Source: Rickettsiales bacterium (GTDB lineage Bacteria > Pseudomonadota > Alphaproteobacteria > Rickettsiales > UBA3002). From it: a DNA stretch of 33,500 nucleotides. Positions within the stretch are counted from its first letter, which is position 1. Every line of letters starts with the position of its first letter. Location of the stretch: NCBI GenBank assembly GCA_022763105.1, contig JALEGK010000061.1, forward strand, positions 1 through 33,500, in the 5' to 3' direction. The notes beneath the pieces are model-generated. The model saw only the letters and a program-made list of their open reading frames with translations, did not search any database and was not told where the DNA came from. Below, in pieces: positions 15,784 through 23,997 of the stretch. A program made the position numbers and the translations under genes.

Positions 15784-16110
15784 ATGTCCGTTACTAACGA
15801 ATTCTTGAACGCACTGAAGGCTACTACTAAGGATGCGCAGAGCGTTGCAACCGAGTCAGATTCTGAGCTGGCAAATCTAATGTCTGATGCAGATTATTTG
15901 CGTCAATCTTCTTCACTCATCAATGAAGCATTGCAAAAAGGCTTTGATGTTTTGCAACTTGCAAACGGTGATATTGTGACGACGGGAACGAAGACCGTTG
16001 TGAATCAATTCACATGGGACGAAGAAAAAGGCAAGCTAGTTAAGACGAAAACCACGACAGAGAGAAAGACTAAAAAAGCAAAAGAAGAATTGCTTGACGA
16101 GGACTTCTAG
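15784..16110 (+). CDS. Small protein of unknown function (108 aa)
   Basis: I do not recognise this protein. It is soluble, with no signal peptide or membrane segment. The N-terminal half is acidic and probably helical (SELANLMSDADYLRQSSSLINEALQKGFDV). A central stretch LANGDIVTTGTKTVVNQFTWD may form a small beta hairpin. The tail alternates Lys and Thr (about residues 80-100, KTKTTTERKTKKAKEE) and ends in acidic residues. An AAGGA site lies five bases before the ATG. The gene is monocistronic, between the flgE terminator and its own bidirectional terminator. The clean signals and composition argue for a real gene. The position after the flagellar operon suggests, but does not show, a motility link. 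Confidence 0.75.
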   Translation: MSVTNEFLNALKATTKDAQSVATESDSELANLMSDADYLRQSSSLINEALQKGFDVLQLANGDIVTTGTKTVVNQFTWDEEKGKLVKTKTTTERKTKKAKEELLDEDF

Positions 16111-16142
16111 ATCGTGCTTAATTGAGGTATCCCATCCCAGCA

Positions 16143-16172
16143 AAAAGGCCGCTCCTCGGAGTGGCCTTTTGT
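16143..16172 (+). terminator. Bidirectional intrinsic terminator
   Basis: AAAAGGCCGCTC (16143-16154) pairs with GAGTGGCCTTTT (16159-16170) around a CTCG loop. T's follow on the plus strand, and five T's follow when read on the minus strand. It can end both the 108-aa gene and the converging ymdB-family transcript, whose stop codon is at 16222. Confidence 0.92.
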
Positions 16173-16221
16173 TTATCTTGCCTTCGGAAACCAGCAGATA
16201 TTCTAGCGATTTCGCTTGTCT

Positions 16222-17010
16222 CTATTGGGTTTGAATTGTCTCTAAATGCGTCGCTAACCCGGTATCATCAGATAGCTCGACCATTATGGCGGCTAGGGTG
16301 CCATTGCCCTTGGCGGGTTCCATTCGAATCTTGCGCATCTTTTTCAAAAACTGCTGCATCGGTGCTTGCTGATCGAAGCCGATGATTGAATTGTAATTGC
16401 CGCACATGCCAGTATCGGTCTGATAGGCGGTGCCTCCAGGTAAGATACGTGCATCGGCTGTTGGGATATGGGTATGGCTGCCGACCACGGCTGAAACTTT
16501 TCCATCGAGAAAGTAACCCATGGCATTTTTCTCAGATGTGGCTTCACAATGCATATCGACCAAGATCGCATCGACATTATGGCCTATGCGGTAACCCTGC
16601 AGGGCTTGTGTGGCCGCGTTAAATGGGCAATCGAGATTTTCTTTGTGAAAGACTTGGCCGAGCAGATGAAGCACGACCAGCTTTTTGCCGTTCTGAAGTG
16701 TGTATTGTCTGCAGCCCGATCCGGGGGTGCCTTCGGGGAAATTGTGAGGACGCAGGAGCTGCGCGTCATTCTCAATGAGTTTGGCGCTGTCTTTTTGATC
16801 CCAGATGTGATCACCACCGGTCAGGATATCGGCACCGGCTGCTTTCATTTGCTTGATACAATCAGTGGTGACACCAAAGCCGCCCGCTGCATTGTCGACA
16901 TTGACGATGGCGGCATCGATTTTATATTCGGATTTGAGTGCTGGTAGACGTTTGGTGATGACATCTCTGCCTGCTCTTCCCACCACGTCGCCGCAAAATA
17001 ATATACGCAT
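16222..17010 (-). CDS. YmdB-family metallophosphoesterase
   Basis: This 262-residue protein belongs to the family of Bacillus YmdB, a di-metal phosphodiesterase acting on cyclic nucleotides. The order of motifs is kept: MRILFCGDVVGRAGR at the N-terminus, AAGGFGVT, HIWDQKDSAKLI, MHCEATSEKNAMGYF, then VGSHTHIPTAD and GGTAYQTDTGMCG. Two metal-ligand positions differ from the family. The usual NGENAAGG reads NVDNAAGG (Glu to Asp near residue 39), and the usual GNH reads GDH (Asn to Asp near residue 67). Both still offer oxygen ligands, so the enzyme may be active with changed metal preference. It is the last gene of the minus-strand unit, 39 bases after fau, and pairs with it in many alphaproteobacteria. 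Confidence 0.92.
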   Translation of the reverse strand: MRILFCGDVVGRAGRDVITKRLPALKSEYKIDAAIVNVDNAAGGFGVTTDCIKQMKAAGADILTGGDHIWDQKDSAKLIENDAQLLRPHNFPEGTPGSGCRQYTLQNGKKLVVLHLLGQVFHKENLDCPFNAATQALQGYRIGHNVDAILVDMHCEATSEKNAMGYFLDGKVSAVVGSHTHIPTADARILPGGTAYQTDTGMCGNYNSIIGFDQQAPMQQFLKKMRKIRMEPAKGNGTLAAIMVELSDDTGLATHLETIQTQ

Positions 17011-17049
17011 GCAGGCGTTATAGCAGGCTAATCGTCCATGTCCAGCATG

Positions 17050-17622
17050 CTAGACGGTGCGGAACATACCAACACCAGAAGGGGTGAGGATGCCATCGAG
17101 GATTTGGTCATGTGCTTCTGGTTCGATTTCGTCTGATTCTTGAAAATCGTAGGCGACACCAAAGAAGAGGGTTTGCGGATAGATTTCACGGTAATTTTCC
17201 ATGATTCGGTCGTAATAGCCACCGCCATAGCCTATGCGGTAACCTTCTTGATTAAAGGCGAGTAAGGGGACAAGCACCACTTCGGGCATCATTGGGGTTT
17301 GCGATTCGGGGATACGAATGCCATAGGCATCTTCTGTCAGTGGATTGCCGGGCTGCCAGGCGCAGAAGGTCATGCTGCCATCTTCTTGGGTAACGGGTAG
17401 GGCGCATTGTTTGTGGTATTGGTCCATGCGATTAAAGATTGGCAGAATATCGAGTTCATTTCGATAGGGGTAGTAGCCTGCCATGCTCATTGCCATGCCC
17501 ATATAGGGGTGGTCCATAAAATGCAGCGTGACAGATTGGGAGGCAGACAGACGGTCCGAGTCGGACATCTCGACGCGTCTATGCAGCATTTCCTTGCGGA
17601 TACGATCTTTTGATGAGGTCAT
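17050..17622 (-). CDS. fau: 5-formyltetrahydrofolate cyclo-ligase
   Basis: This 190-residue enzyme (methenyltetrahydrofolate synthetase) converts 5-formyl-THF to 5,10-methenyl-THF with ATP. The family signature is clear: VLVPLLAFNQEGYRIGYGGGYYDR at about residues 116-139, preceded by SMTFCAWQPG and YGIRIPE. The length is normal. The start codon at 17622 lies 18 bases downstream of the 3' end of the 6S RNA gene, with a weak ribosome-binding site, so it is probably expressed by readthrough of the 6S promoter or from the longer operon. The ssrS-fau (ygfA) pair is conserved in proteobacteria, and in E. coli the two are co-transcribed. Confidence 0.95.
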   Translation of the reverse strand: MTSSKDRIRKEMLHRRVEMSDSDRLSASQSVTLHFMDHPYMGMAMSMAGYYPYRNELDILPIFNRMDQYHKQCALPVTQEDGSMTFCAWQPGNPLTEDAYGIRIPESQTPMMPEVVLVPLLAFNQEGYRIGYGGGYYDRIMENYREIYPQTLFFGVAYDFQESDEIEPEAHDQILDGILTPSGVGMFRTV

Positions 17623-17640
17623 AAGCTCAGTGTGACAAGT

Positions 17641-17797
17641 TAGGATCCGCGCTGGCCGTGTCGGTTGTAAATCCTCCTGTGACCCGTGTGGTCAAGTGGG
17701 TGCCGTGTGTCTTAAGCCTCAGCGAAAAACAGGGACAGCTCCCATGAGGTAATCATCGGTCCCGGAGTATTAACGTCTCACGAGCCGCGCAGAACCT
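17641..17797 (-). ncRNA. ssrS: 6S RNA
   Basis: 6S RNA mimics an open promoter and binds sigma-70 RNA polymerase in stationary phase. Read on the minus strand, the two ends can pair: TAGGTTCTGCGC at the 5' end with GCGCGGATCCTA at the 3' end, with one mismatch. The apical part has GGGAC and GTCCC arms (with CCGGGACCGATGATTACC), as in other 6S RNAs. The length of about 157 bases is normal. It starts seven bases after a strong -10 box and ends just before fau, the standard neighbour of ssrS in proteobacteria. zapA, the usual upstream neighbour, is present but two genes away. The ends are estimated to within a few bases. Confidence 0.87.
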
Positions 17798-17802
17798 AGA
17801 CC

Positions 17803-17831
17803 ATTATAGGATTGGCTTATGCTGGTTTCAA
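17803..17831 (-). promoter_or_regulatory. Sigma-70 promoter of 6S RNA
   Basis: On the minus strand, TTGAAA (17831-17826) and a perfect TATAAT (17808-17803) are separated by exactly 17 bases. The predicted first base is near 17797, the start of the 6S closing stem. The -35 box overlaps the stop codon of the upstream sulfotransferase gene. Confidence 0.88.
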
Positions 17832-19438
17832 GTGCTGTATTTGGCTTTATAACGCTCTGGAATTGCGTCTTGTTCCTGAAGTGCTTGCAGCAAAGGCTGT
17901 AATTTATCGGCCACTGGTTCCCATGAATGCAAGGCTTTGTGGTAGAGTGGCTGGCGCACTTGCTGTGTGCTAGCGGTGAAAACATTGCGTTTCTGCTCAT
18001 GGAAATTGAGGCAATCCTCATGCCATTCAAGGCCACAATGATTGAGGAGGGTTTCGATGGTTTGTTTTGGGTCGGTTACTAGGTCTTCATAGGCACTATC
18101 CAGAATCCAACCGGGGAAGAGTTCATGCCATTTTGTCATGAGGAGCTGGTAGTTTTTATAAGCTTGCGCCAAGTGATTGAAATCATATTTATAGGTATGG
18201 CGACTTAAGAAAGCTTGTCGCCAAATAGACCAGCACGTGTCCATAGGGTCGCGCATGCAGTGAATGATGATGGCATTAGGGATAAGCAGCTTGATCATAC
18301 CGATCAGGTAAAAGTTATGTGGCATCTTATCGATGATGTGTTTGGTGGGGCCGAAGGTCTGAAGTGCTGTTACGAGTTGTTGACCAAGCAGGGTGAGGTG
18401 CTTGCTTTGTATGTTGGACAACTCTTCTGGAAAGGTGGCGTTATTTATTTTAGGCAGTTCAACCGTTACAATTTTTCGCAATAGCTCTAGCTCGCCAGCT
18501 CCTGTCATGTCTGGGTGGCAGGCAAGAATCTGCTCGGTTAGTGATGTGCCAGAGCGTGGCATGCCGACAATGAAAACCGGAAGGTTTGAGGTAAAACCTG
18601 ACGATTGATGGTGTTGCATTAGTTCTGGCGTGAAATGCTTGAGAATATCGTTGGTAAATTGGGTGTCTTCTTCGATGATGCTTGGGTAGAGGAAGGATTG
18701 GGAGTAGTTTGCTTTGGCGTAATACTCGAATGCTTCTGCGTGTTTATTGTGTTTTTCTAGCTGATAGGCCCATGCATAATTCAGCGATACTTGCTCTTTA
18801 TCGTGATTATCTCGCTCCTCAGCCTCGTCTCGTAGCGCTTTCATGTGTTTAGTGAATGCACTGTCTTCATCATGCTTCTTTCGGTGTGCAATATGAAAGA
18901 TCGCTGTGGTGTCATTAGGGTTTTTGGTTAGGGCTTTTTCGTAATATGTTGCGGCGGCGTCTTCTTCTCCCATCGCAGCTAGCACGATGGCTAATTCGGT
19001 TTCTATGTTAGGATAGTCCGGTTTTTCTTGCTCAATGCTTTGAAATAATTGTAAAGCCAGTTGTGGGCGGTTGGTGTCTCGCAAGCAGATTGCCAGCTGT
19101 GCTCTGGCGTCTAGGTGTGATGGGTCTAGCTTCATGACATTATTGAGGCTTTGGATGGCACCATGCAAATCGTGTGAGAATTTCTGGGCCACACCCAGAC
19201 CATACCATGATTTGACATCTTGCACGTTCAATTTGAGGGCATTCTCAAAATGTGGAATGGCGTCATGGCTTTGTTGTTTTTGGAAATAGCTGGCCCCAAG
19301 CAAGTAATGGGTGTTGGGGTAGTTGCTGAGTTGGTTGTATGCAGCTTTGATGCTTTGAATGACGGTGTCCCACTGTCCAGATAGATATAGCTGATTTAGC
19401 TGTTCTAGTATGTCGGAGCTGGTAGGTTGATGCTGCAT
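17828..19438 (-). CDS. TPR-repeat sulfotransferase, second copy
   Basis: This 536-residue protein has about six TPR-like repeats (residues 8-245) joined to a PAPS-dependent sulfotransferase domain (about 286-525). The 5'-phosphosulfate loop reads GMPRSGTSL at 292-300. A conserved DKMP is at 370-373, and the 3'-phosphate binding segment HCMRDPMDTCWS at 393-404. There is no signal peptide or membrane segment, so it should act in the cytoplasm. The acceptor is unknown; TPRs suggest a protein or a bound complex. It is a close paralogue of the preceding gene and overlaps its stop by one base (TAATG), so translation is coupled. Its own stop lies in the 6S promoter. Confidence 0.92.
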   Translation of the reverse strand: MQHQPTSSDILEQLNQLYLSGQWDTVIQSIKAAYNQLSNYPNTHYLLGASYFQKQQSHDAIPHFENALKLNVQDVKSWYGLGVAQKFSHDLHGAIQSLNNVMKLDPSHLDARAQLAICLRDTNRPQLALQLFQSIEQEKPDYPNIETELAIVLAAMGEEDAAATYYEKALTKNPNDTTAIFHIAHRKKHDEDSAFTKHMKALRDEAEERDNHDKEQVSLNYAWAYQLEKHNKHAEAFEYYAKANYSQSFLYPSIIEEDTQFTNDILKHFTPELMQHHQSSGFTSNLPVFIVGMPRSGTSLTEQILACHPDMTGAGELELLRKIVTVELPKINNATFPEELSNIQSKHLTLLGQQLVTALQTFGPTKHIIDKMPHNFYLIGMIKLLIPNAIIIHCMRDPMDTCWSIWRQAFLSRHTYKYDFNHLAQAYKNYQLLMTKWHELFPGWILDSAYEDLVTDPKQTIETLLNHCGLEWHEDCLNFHEQKRNVFTASTQQVRQPLYHKALHSWEPVADKLQPLLQALQEQDAIPERYKAKYST

Positions 19439-21012
19439 TATGACATGCTCAGCGCGCGTTTAAGTGGTTCAAGTTTGTCTTCAATGGCAGCCCAGCTTTT
19501 TACGGCACTCTTATACAGGGGCTTATTGATTTGGTTCACACTGGCTGTGTAGACAAAGTTTTTCGTCTCATGAAAATTCAGGCAATTTTCATCCCATTCA
19601 AGATTGCAATAATCGAGTAGAGAGCGGATGGATGTTTCAGGATTTTCAACAAGCACTTCATAGGAAAATTCATAAATAGAATCTGGGTACAGGCTTTTCC
19701 AGTATTCCATGAGCGCGATTTTGTCCTGATAGAATGCGCCCAGCTGTTCGAAGGTGTTTTTATAGTGATGAACGCCGACATAGGCCTGACGCCAGATTGA
19801 CCAGCAATTATCTATTGGGTCACGTTTGCAGTGAATGATTTTTGCATTTGGAAGGATTGCTTTTATCAGGCCGATATAAAGCATGTTGCTTGGCATTTTA
19901 TCGACGATATGGGCAGGCGAATCATCATGCGCATAGGTTTTGAGCGTGTTGACGTAGTAATGTCCCATTTGTGCGAAGAGTTCATTTGGTATTTTGTCTA
20001 AGCCGTTAGGGAACGCCTCTTGAGTGATTTTGGGAATTTCAATGCTTACCATGCGACGTAAGATTTCTAACTCGCCCGCGGCAGTGACATTCGCATGGCT
20101 GCCCAGAATTTGTGTGGTGAGTGATGTGCCAGAGCGTGGTAGGCCTAACACAAAGATGGGAGTGGCATCGGGATTGCCTAGCGGCTGTGTTTTTGCGACC
20201 CATTTCGGCGTAAAACTCTTTTTGCATTGTTCCAGCCACACGCCAATATGGTCTGAGTTGAACGGCATGATCTTATGATGCGCAAGATTCGCTTTTTCGT
20301 AGTAGGTATATGCGTTCTCTAGGTCTTTGGCTTTGTCATGGATGCGTGCCAATCCGTAGCATGCATAAATATAGCTGTGGTCTTTTGTATTTGCGGTTAA
20401 TTCATAGCGCTCAATAATGGCGTGCAGTTTTTTTGCTATATCAGATTTCGGTGTAGGTGTGTTGCGCTGTACATTATTGAAAAGAATATGCGCATTGTCT
20501 GGGTATTGTTCTAAGCAGCTTTCGTAATAGGCATCGGCTTGTTCGTCATTGCCCAACGCTTCGTGGAGGATCGCTAATTTATTATCGATCATTGGATAGT
20601 TAGGGTTTCGTTTTTTTAGACTCTCAAAGCATTGTAATGCTAATGTTCCTCGATTGCTGTCACGTAAGGCATCGCCGAGCTTTTCCATCGCTTGTTCATT
20701 GTCTGGCTGAAGTTTAATGACATGATTAAACGCGTTCACGGCACTATGCATGTCCATCAGTGCTAGATGCGTTAGGCCAAGTTGGTATGCTGCTTCGGCA
20801 TAGTCGTGATTGAGTTTTAAGGCGTTGGTGAAGCAGGTGAGAGCTTGCGCATTTTGTCCGGTGTTGAGTGCATGTACACCAACCGCATAATGCGTTTGCG
20901 GTACCATCTGGATGTCGTTGAAATGTTGGTGGGCGAACGCACTGGCTTCTTGCCATTGCTGGTTTTTCAGCAAGGCTTCAAGAGACTGAATTAGTGCCGT
21001 TTGATCTGTCAC
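19438..21012 (-). CDS. TPR-repeat sulfotransferase, first copy
   Basis: This 524-residue protein has the same architecture as its downstream neighbour: TPR-like repeats at residues 5-245, then a sulfotransferase domain with GLPRSGTSL at 290-298, a DKMPSN motif near 368 and HCKRDPIDNCWS near 391. The start is a GTG at 21012 with AGGA six bases upstream, 33 bases after zapA. Both domains align along their length with the second copy, pointing to tandem duplication. The family is widespread in marine and alphaproteobacterial genomes, but its acceptor is usually unknown. Sulfation of a surface polysaccharide or protein is possible. Nothing in the window identifies the PAPS source or substrate. 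Confidence 0.92.
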   Translation of the reverse strand: MTDQTALIQSLEALLKNQQWQEASAFAHQHFNDIQMVPQTHYAVGVHALNTGQNAQALTCFTNALKLNHDYAEAAYQLGLTHLALMDMHSAVNAFNHVIKLQPDNEQAMEKLGDALRDSNRGTLALQCFESLKKRNPNYPMIDNKLAILHEALGNDEQADAYYESCLEQYPDNAHILFNNVQRNTPTPKSDIAKKLHAIIERYELTANTKDHSYIYACYGLARIHDKAKDLENAYTYYEKANLAHHKIMPFNSDHIGVWLEQCKKSFTPKWVAKTQPLGNPDATPIFVLGLPRSGTSLTTQILGSHANVTAAGELEILRRMVSIEIPKITQEAFPNGLDKIPNELFAQMGHYYVNTLKTYAHDDSPAHIVDKMPSNMLYIGLIKAILPNAKIIHCKRDPIDNCWSIWRQAYVGVHHYKNTFEQLGAFYQDKIALMEYWKSLYPDSIYEFSYEVLVENPETSIRSLLDYCNLEWDENCLNFHETKNFVYTASVNQINKPLYKSAVKSWAAIEDKLEPLKRALSMS

Positions 21013-21045
21013 GCCCCATCCTAAAAGGTTAGTTTAGTAGCGCGT

Positions 21046-21411
21046 CTATGCTGCCTCTAGTTTTTCAGCGATTTTTTCAATGCGATCTGCAAAGTGGTGC
21101 ATGCTGTCTGCCATAGCAGATTCCATCTCTTCGATGCGTGCTTGTGAGGCTGCACCTGCATCGCCTTTTGATAGTGCGCGCAATTCTTTCTTAGAGACAT
21201 CTGCTGAGCTTTGTACTTCTAAAATTTCATCTGCCATCATGAGGGCGGTATAGACCAGCATGGTTGATTCTGATGCGCGGCCCATCTCGCTAACCAGCTG
21301 TTGAGCACGATCATTGATCATCTGTACCAGCTTGCCCAGATGCGCTTCTTGGCCATCATCGCATGCTAGTGCGTATTCGCGGCCATAAATCGTTACATTC
21401 ATTTTACCCAT
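21046..21411 (-). CDS. zapA: Cell division protein ZapA
   Basis: This 121-residue protein binds FtsZ and bundles the Z-ring. The N-terminal ZapA domain (residues 1-75) begins MGKMNVTIYGREYALACDDGQE and continues LGKLVQMINDRAQQLV, then VYTALMMADEILEVQ. The rest is a charged helix (about 85-120) expected to form the ZapA coiled-coil stalk. A GGGGA site lies a few bases before the ATG. It follows the coiled-coil gene by nine bases. Confidence 0.93.
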   Translation of the reverse strand: MGKMNVTIYGREYALACDDGQEAHLGKLVQMINDRAQQLVSEMGRASESTMLVYTALMMADEILEVQSSADVSKKELRALSKGDAGAASQARIEEMESAMADSMHHFADRIEKIAEKLEAA

Positions 21412-21420
21412 GAGAATCCC

Positions 21421-21720
21421 CTATGCTTGCGCCATCATGACGAGATCGAGCTGTTCGACCTGATCATCAATTTTATCGGCTACTTTGTTAGCAACATCTT
21501 GCAGCTCAACATGCTCTTTTTGCAAAGCCTGAAGCTGGTTGCTGAGTTTTGAATTTTCGTCGCTGAGGCGAGCATTTTCTTTCTTAAGCTCGTCCAGATC
21601 GGTTTGGACGTCGCTTTCAATCACGGCAGACGCGCTGACGCTAGCAGATTCCAGTCGTTCAAAAGCAGCGCTTAAGCGCGCACTTGCTTCGTCAAGAGGG
21701 GAGGTTTTGCTTGCTGCCAT
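21421..21720 (-). CDS. Coiled-coil partner of ZapA (ZauP-like / DUF4164-like)
   Basis: This 99-residue protein is almost entirely coiled coil. Residues 40-95 show heptads (LDELKKENARLSDENSKL, then LQALQKEHVELQDVANKVADKIDDQVEQL). It has no catalytic motif and no membrane segment. A small coiled-coil gene directly upstream of zapA is common in alphaproteobacteria. In Caulobacter that gene is zauP, whose product forms a complex with ZapA that focuses the Z-ring. Position, size and structure fit that role, but sequence identity cannot be judged by eye. It is the first gene of the minus-strand unit and is divergent from tkt across 203 bases. Confidence 0.75.
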   Translation of the reverse strand: MAASKTSPLDEASARLSAAFERLESASVSASAVIESDVQTDLDELKKENARLSDENSKLSNQLQALQKEHVELQDVANKVADKIDDQVEQLDLVMMAQA

Positions 21721-21923
21721 AACTTGCCTTTCTACAAACTTTGCATGAGCTGATTTGAGTTTTTTTATTCTTTTTTATTGGGTTAGTGCGATTTTTGCGT
21801 CTAACACATTCGCAAGCTAGCATCATTGTGTGCGATATGAAAAGTGAAAAATGAGAGATATCCTAGGACAGTGTGCATAATATGGTTTTCAAGCGCATTT
21901 AACTATGCCATTAGAGAGGCATT

Positions 21924-23936
21924 ATGACACAAGCAATGCCTACACCAACTGATGTTACTGAAGTTCATCACCATGATTTAGCGAATGCGATTCGCGCGCT
22001 GAGCATGGATGCCGTCCAAAAAGCTAATTCTGGTCACCCGGGTATGCCTATGGGCATGGCCGATGTTGCTGCTGTGCTTTATGCGGATATCATTAAGTTT
22101 AATCCGAAACATCCAAACTGGCCGGATCGTGATCGCTTTGTGCTTTCAGCCGGACATGGCTCGATGCTGCAATATGCGCTGCATCACCTGACTGGTTATG
22201 AGGATATGACGATTGATCAGATCAAGAATTTCCGCCAGATGGGTTCGAAAACGGCTGGTCACCCAGAATATGGTCATGCGGAAGGTATTGAGACAACGAC
22301 AGGCCCGCTGGGCCAGGGCATTGCTAATGCGGTGGGTATGGCTTTGGCAGAACGTTTGCTCAATGCGGAGTATGGCGACGAGTTGGTCGATCATTACACC
22401 TATGTGATTGCAGGTGATGGCTGCCTAATGGAAGGTATTAGCCACGAAGCGATTTCGATGGCTGGTCATCTGAAACTAAATAAGTTGATCGTTCTGTTCG
22501 ATGATAATCATATATGCATTGATGGCCCGACCGATATGACGGTGTCTGACAACCAGCTTCAGCGCTTTGAAGCGTGCGGTTGGGACACAAAGCAGATTGA
22601 CGGGCATGATCCGATTGCGATTGCCACGGCGATTTTTGAAGCACGCGTCTCTGACAAACCGAGCCTGATTGCATGCAAGACAACGATTGCAAAGGGTGCG
22701 CCGACCAAGGCGGGTACTTCTGCAAGTCACGGAGCGCCACTAGGCGATGATGAGATTGCAGGAGCACGCGCGCAGCTAGAATGGCCACACGAGCCATTTG
22801 AAATTCCAGAAGCGATTCGCCAAGCGTGGCTTGAGACATCGGATAGATGCCGTGAAGATTACGAGAATTGGGTGCAGCGTTTTGACGCGTCTGATCGCAA
22901 AGATGATTTTAGTGCGCGCATTGCGGGTGAGTTGCCAGAGGGCTGGCAGCAAGCCGTGCAGGATTTGAAGAAATCATTGGCAGAAGCTCAGCCAAAAGAA
23001 GCGACGCGTAAATCGTCGCAAAATGTGCTCGATGCGATTGTACCGCATGTCCCTGCCATGATTGGTGGCTCTGCTGATTTGACGGGGTCTAATAATACCA
23101 AAGCCGCATCGATGACGCCGGTGACCGCGCCAGAATATGCAGGCAAATATGTCTATTACGGCGTTCGCGAGCATGCGATGGCCGCCGCCATGAATGGCTT
23201 GGCGTTACATGGTGGTTTTATTCCCTATGGTGGCACCTTCTTGGTGTTCACCGATTATTGCCGTCCATCGATTCGTTTATCTGCATTGATGGAACAGCGC
23301 GCCATTTACGTGATGACGCATGACTCGATTGGTCTGGGTGAAGATGGTCCGACGCACCAGCCAGTAGAGCATATGGCAGCATTACGTGCGATTCCGAATC
23401 TGCAAGTATTCCGCCCGTCTGATGCGACCGAAGTGGCTGAATGCTGGGCGTTAGCGATTGCATCGCAAAAAACGCCGTCTGTGTTGGCGCTCTCGCGTCA
23501 GGGCATGCCGCATCTGCGCGGGGCCTACACTCAAGACAATTTGTCTGCTTACGGTGCGTATACATTGTGCGAACATTCCGATGATGATCCGCAAGTGGTG
23601 CTGATTGGTACCGGCTCTGAGACGCATTTATGCGTTGAAGCGGCGAAGGCGCTGCGTGAGAAGGGCAAAAAGGTCCGTGTGGTGTCGATGCCATGTGGTG
23701 AGCTGTTCGAGCAACAACCTGAATCCTACCAAGACGAGGTGCTGGGGGGCGATGCCGTGCCGAAAGTGGCCTGTGAAGCAGCGATTCGTATGGGCTGGGA
23801 TCATTGGATTGGTCGCAAAGGCGGCTTTGTCGGTATGAAGAGCTTTGGCGCGTCTGCTCCGGCGAGTGATTTATACAAGCATTTCGGCATTACTGCTGAA
23901 GAGATTGTCAAAGCAGCACTTGAGCGCATAGCGTAA
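21924..23936 (+). CDS. tkt: Transketolase
   Basis: This 670-residue thiamine-diphosphate enzyme moves two-carbon units between sugar phosphates in the pentose phosphate pathway or Calvin cycle. The N-terminal domain has SGHPGMPMG at 36-44, TGPLGQG at about 126-132 and the TPP motif GDGCLMEG (164-171) through DDN (193-195). The middle domain has GSADLTGSN, YGVREHAM and the GGTFLVFTDYCRP stretch with the catalytic Glu in REHAM. The C-terminal domain ends in a normal helix. The active-site loop reads DDNHICIDG, with Cys where Ser is common. AGAGAGG precedes the ATG. It heads the tkt-gap-pgk-fba cluster, typical of alphaproteobacteria. Confidence 0.97.
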   Translation: MTQAMPTPTDVTEVHHHDLANAIRALSMDAVQKANSGHPGMPMGMADVAAVLYADIIKFNPKHPNWPDRDRFVLSAGHGSMLQYALHHLTGYEDMTIDQIKNFRQMGSKTAGHPEYGHAEGIETTTGPLGQGIANAVGMALAERLLNAEYGDELVDHYTYVIAGDGCLMEGISHEAISMAGHLKLNKLIVLFDDNHICIDGPTDMTVSDNQLQRFEACGWDTKQIDGHDPIAIATAIFEARVSDKPSLIACKTTIAKGAPTKAGTSASHGAPLGDDEIAGARAQLEWPHEPFEIPEAIRQAWLETSDRCREDYENWVQRFDASDRKDDFSARIAGELPEGWQQAVQDLKKSLAEAQPKEATRKSSQNVLDAIVPHVPAMIGGSADLTGSNNTKAASMTPVTAPEYAGKYVYYGVREHAMAAAMNGLALHGGFIPYGGTFLVFTDYCRPSIRLSALMEQRAIYVMTHDSIGLGEDGPTHQPVEHMAALRAIPNLQVFRPSDATEVAECWALAIASQKTPSVLALSRQGMPHLRGAYTQDNLSAYGAYTLCEHSDDDPQVVLIGTGSETHLCVEAAKALREKGKKVRVVSMPCGELFEQQPESYQDEVLGGDAVPKVACEAAIRMGWDHWIGRKGGFVGMKSFGASAPASDLYKHFGITAEEIVKAALERIA

Positions 23937-23961
23937 AGAGCGCACATACCCTCTATTTTGC

Positions 23962-23990
23962 TGGACAGCCATTGGGTTGGCACGTATAAG
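23962..23990 (+). promoter_or_regulatory. Predicted sigma-70 promoter giving leaderless gap mRNA
   Basis: TGGACA (23962-23967) and TATAAG (23985-23990) each match five of six consensus bases and are 17 bases apart. Only seven bases separate the -10 box from the gap ATG (23998), so transcription should start at, or within a base or two of, the A of the start codon. No ribosome-binding site precedes that ATG, which fits a leaderless message. Confidence 0.65.
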
Positions 23991-23997
23991 CGCGGCT

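Noticed and set aside
21795..21815. Inverted repeat TTGCG-N11-CGCAA and a weak promoter (TTGCGT, 17 bases, TAGCAT) in the zauP/tkt gap.
   Set aside because: Five-base arms occur by chance in a 200-base AT-rich gap, and the hexamers are weak. The true divergent promoters cannot be placed.
23977..23997. Upstream TTG start for gap adding seven residues.
   Set aside because: It lies inside the -10/-35 spacer, has no ribosome-binding site, and the family N-terminus begins at 23998.
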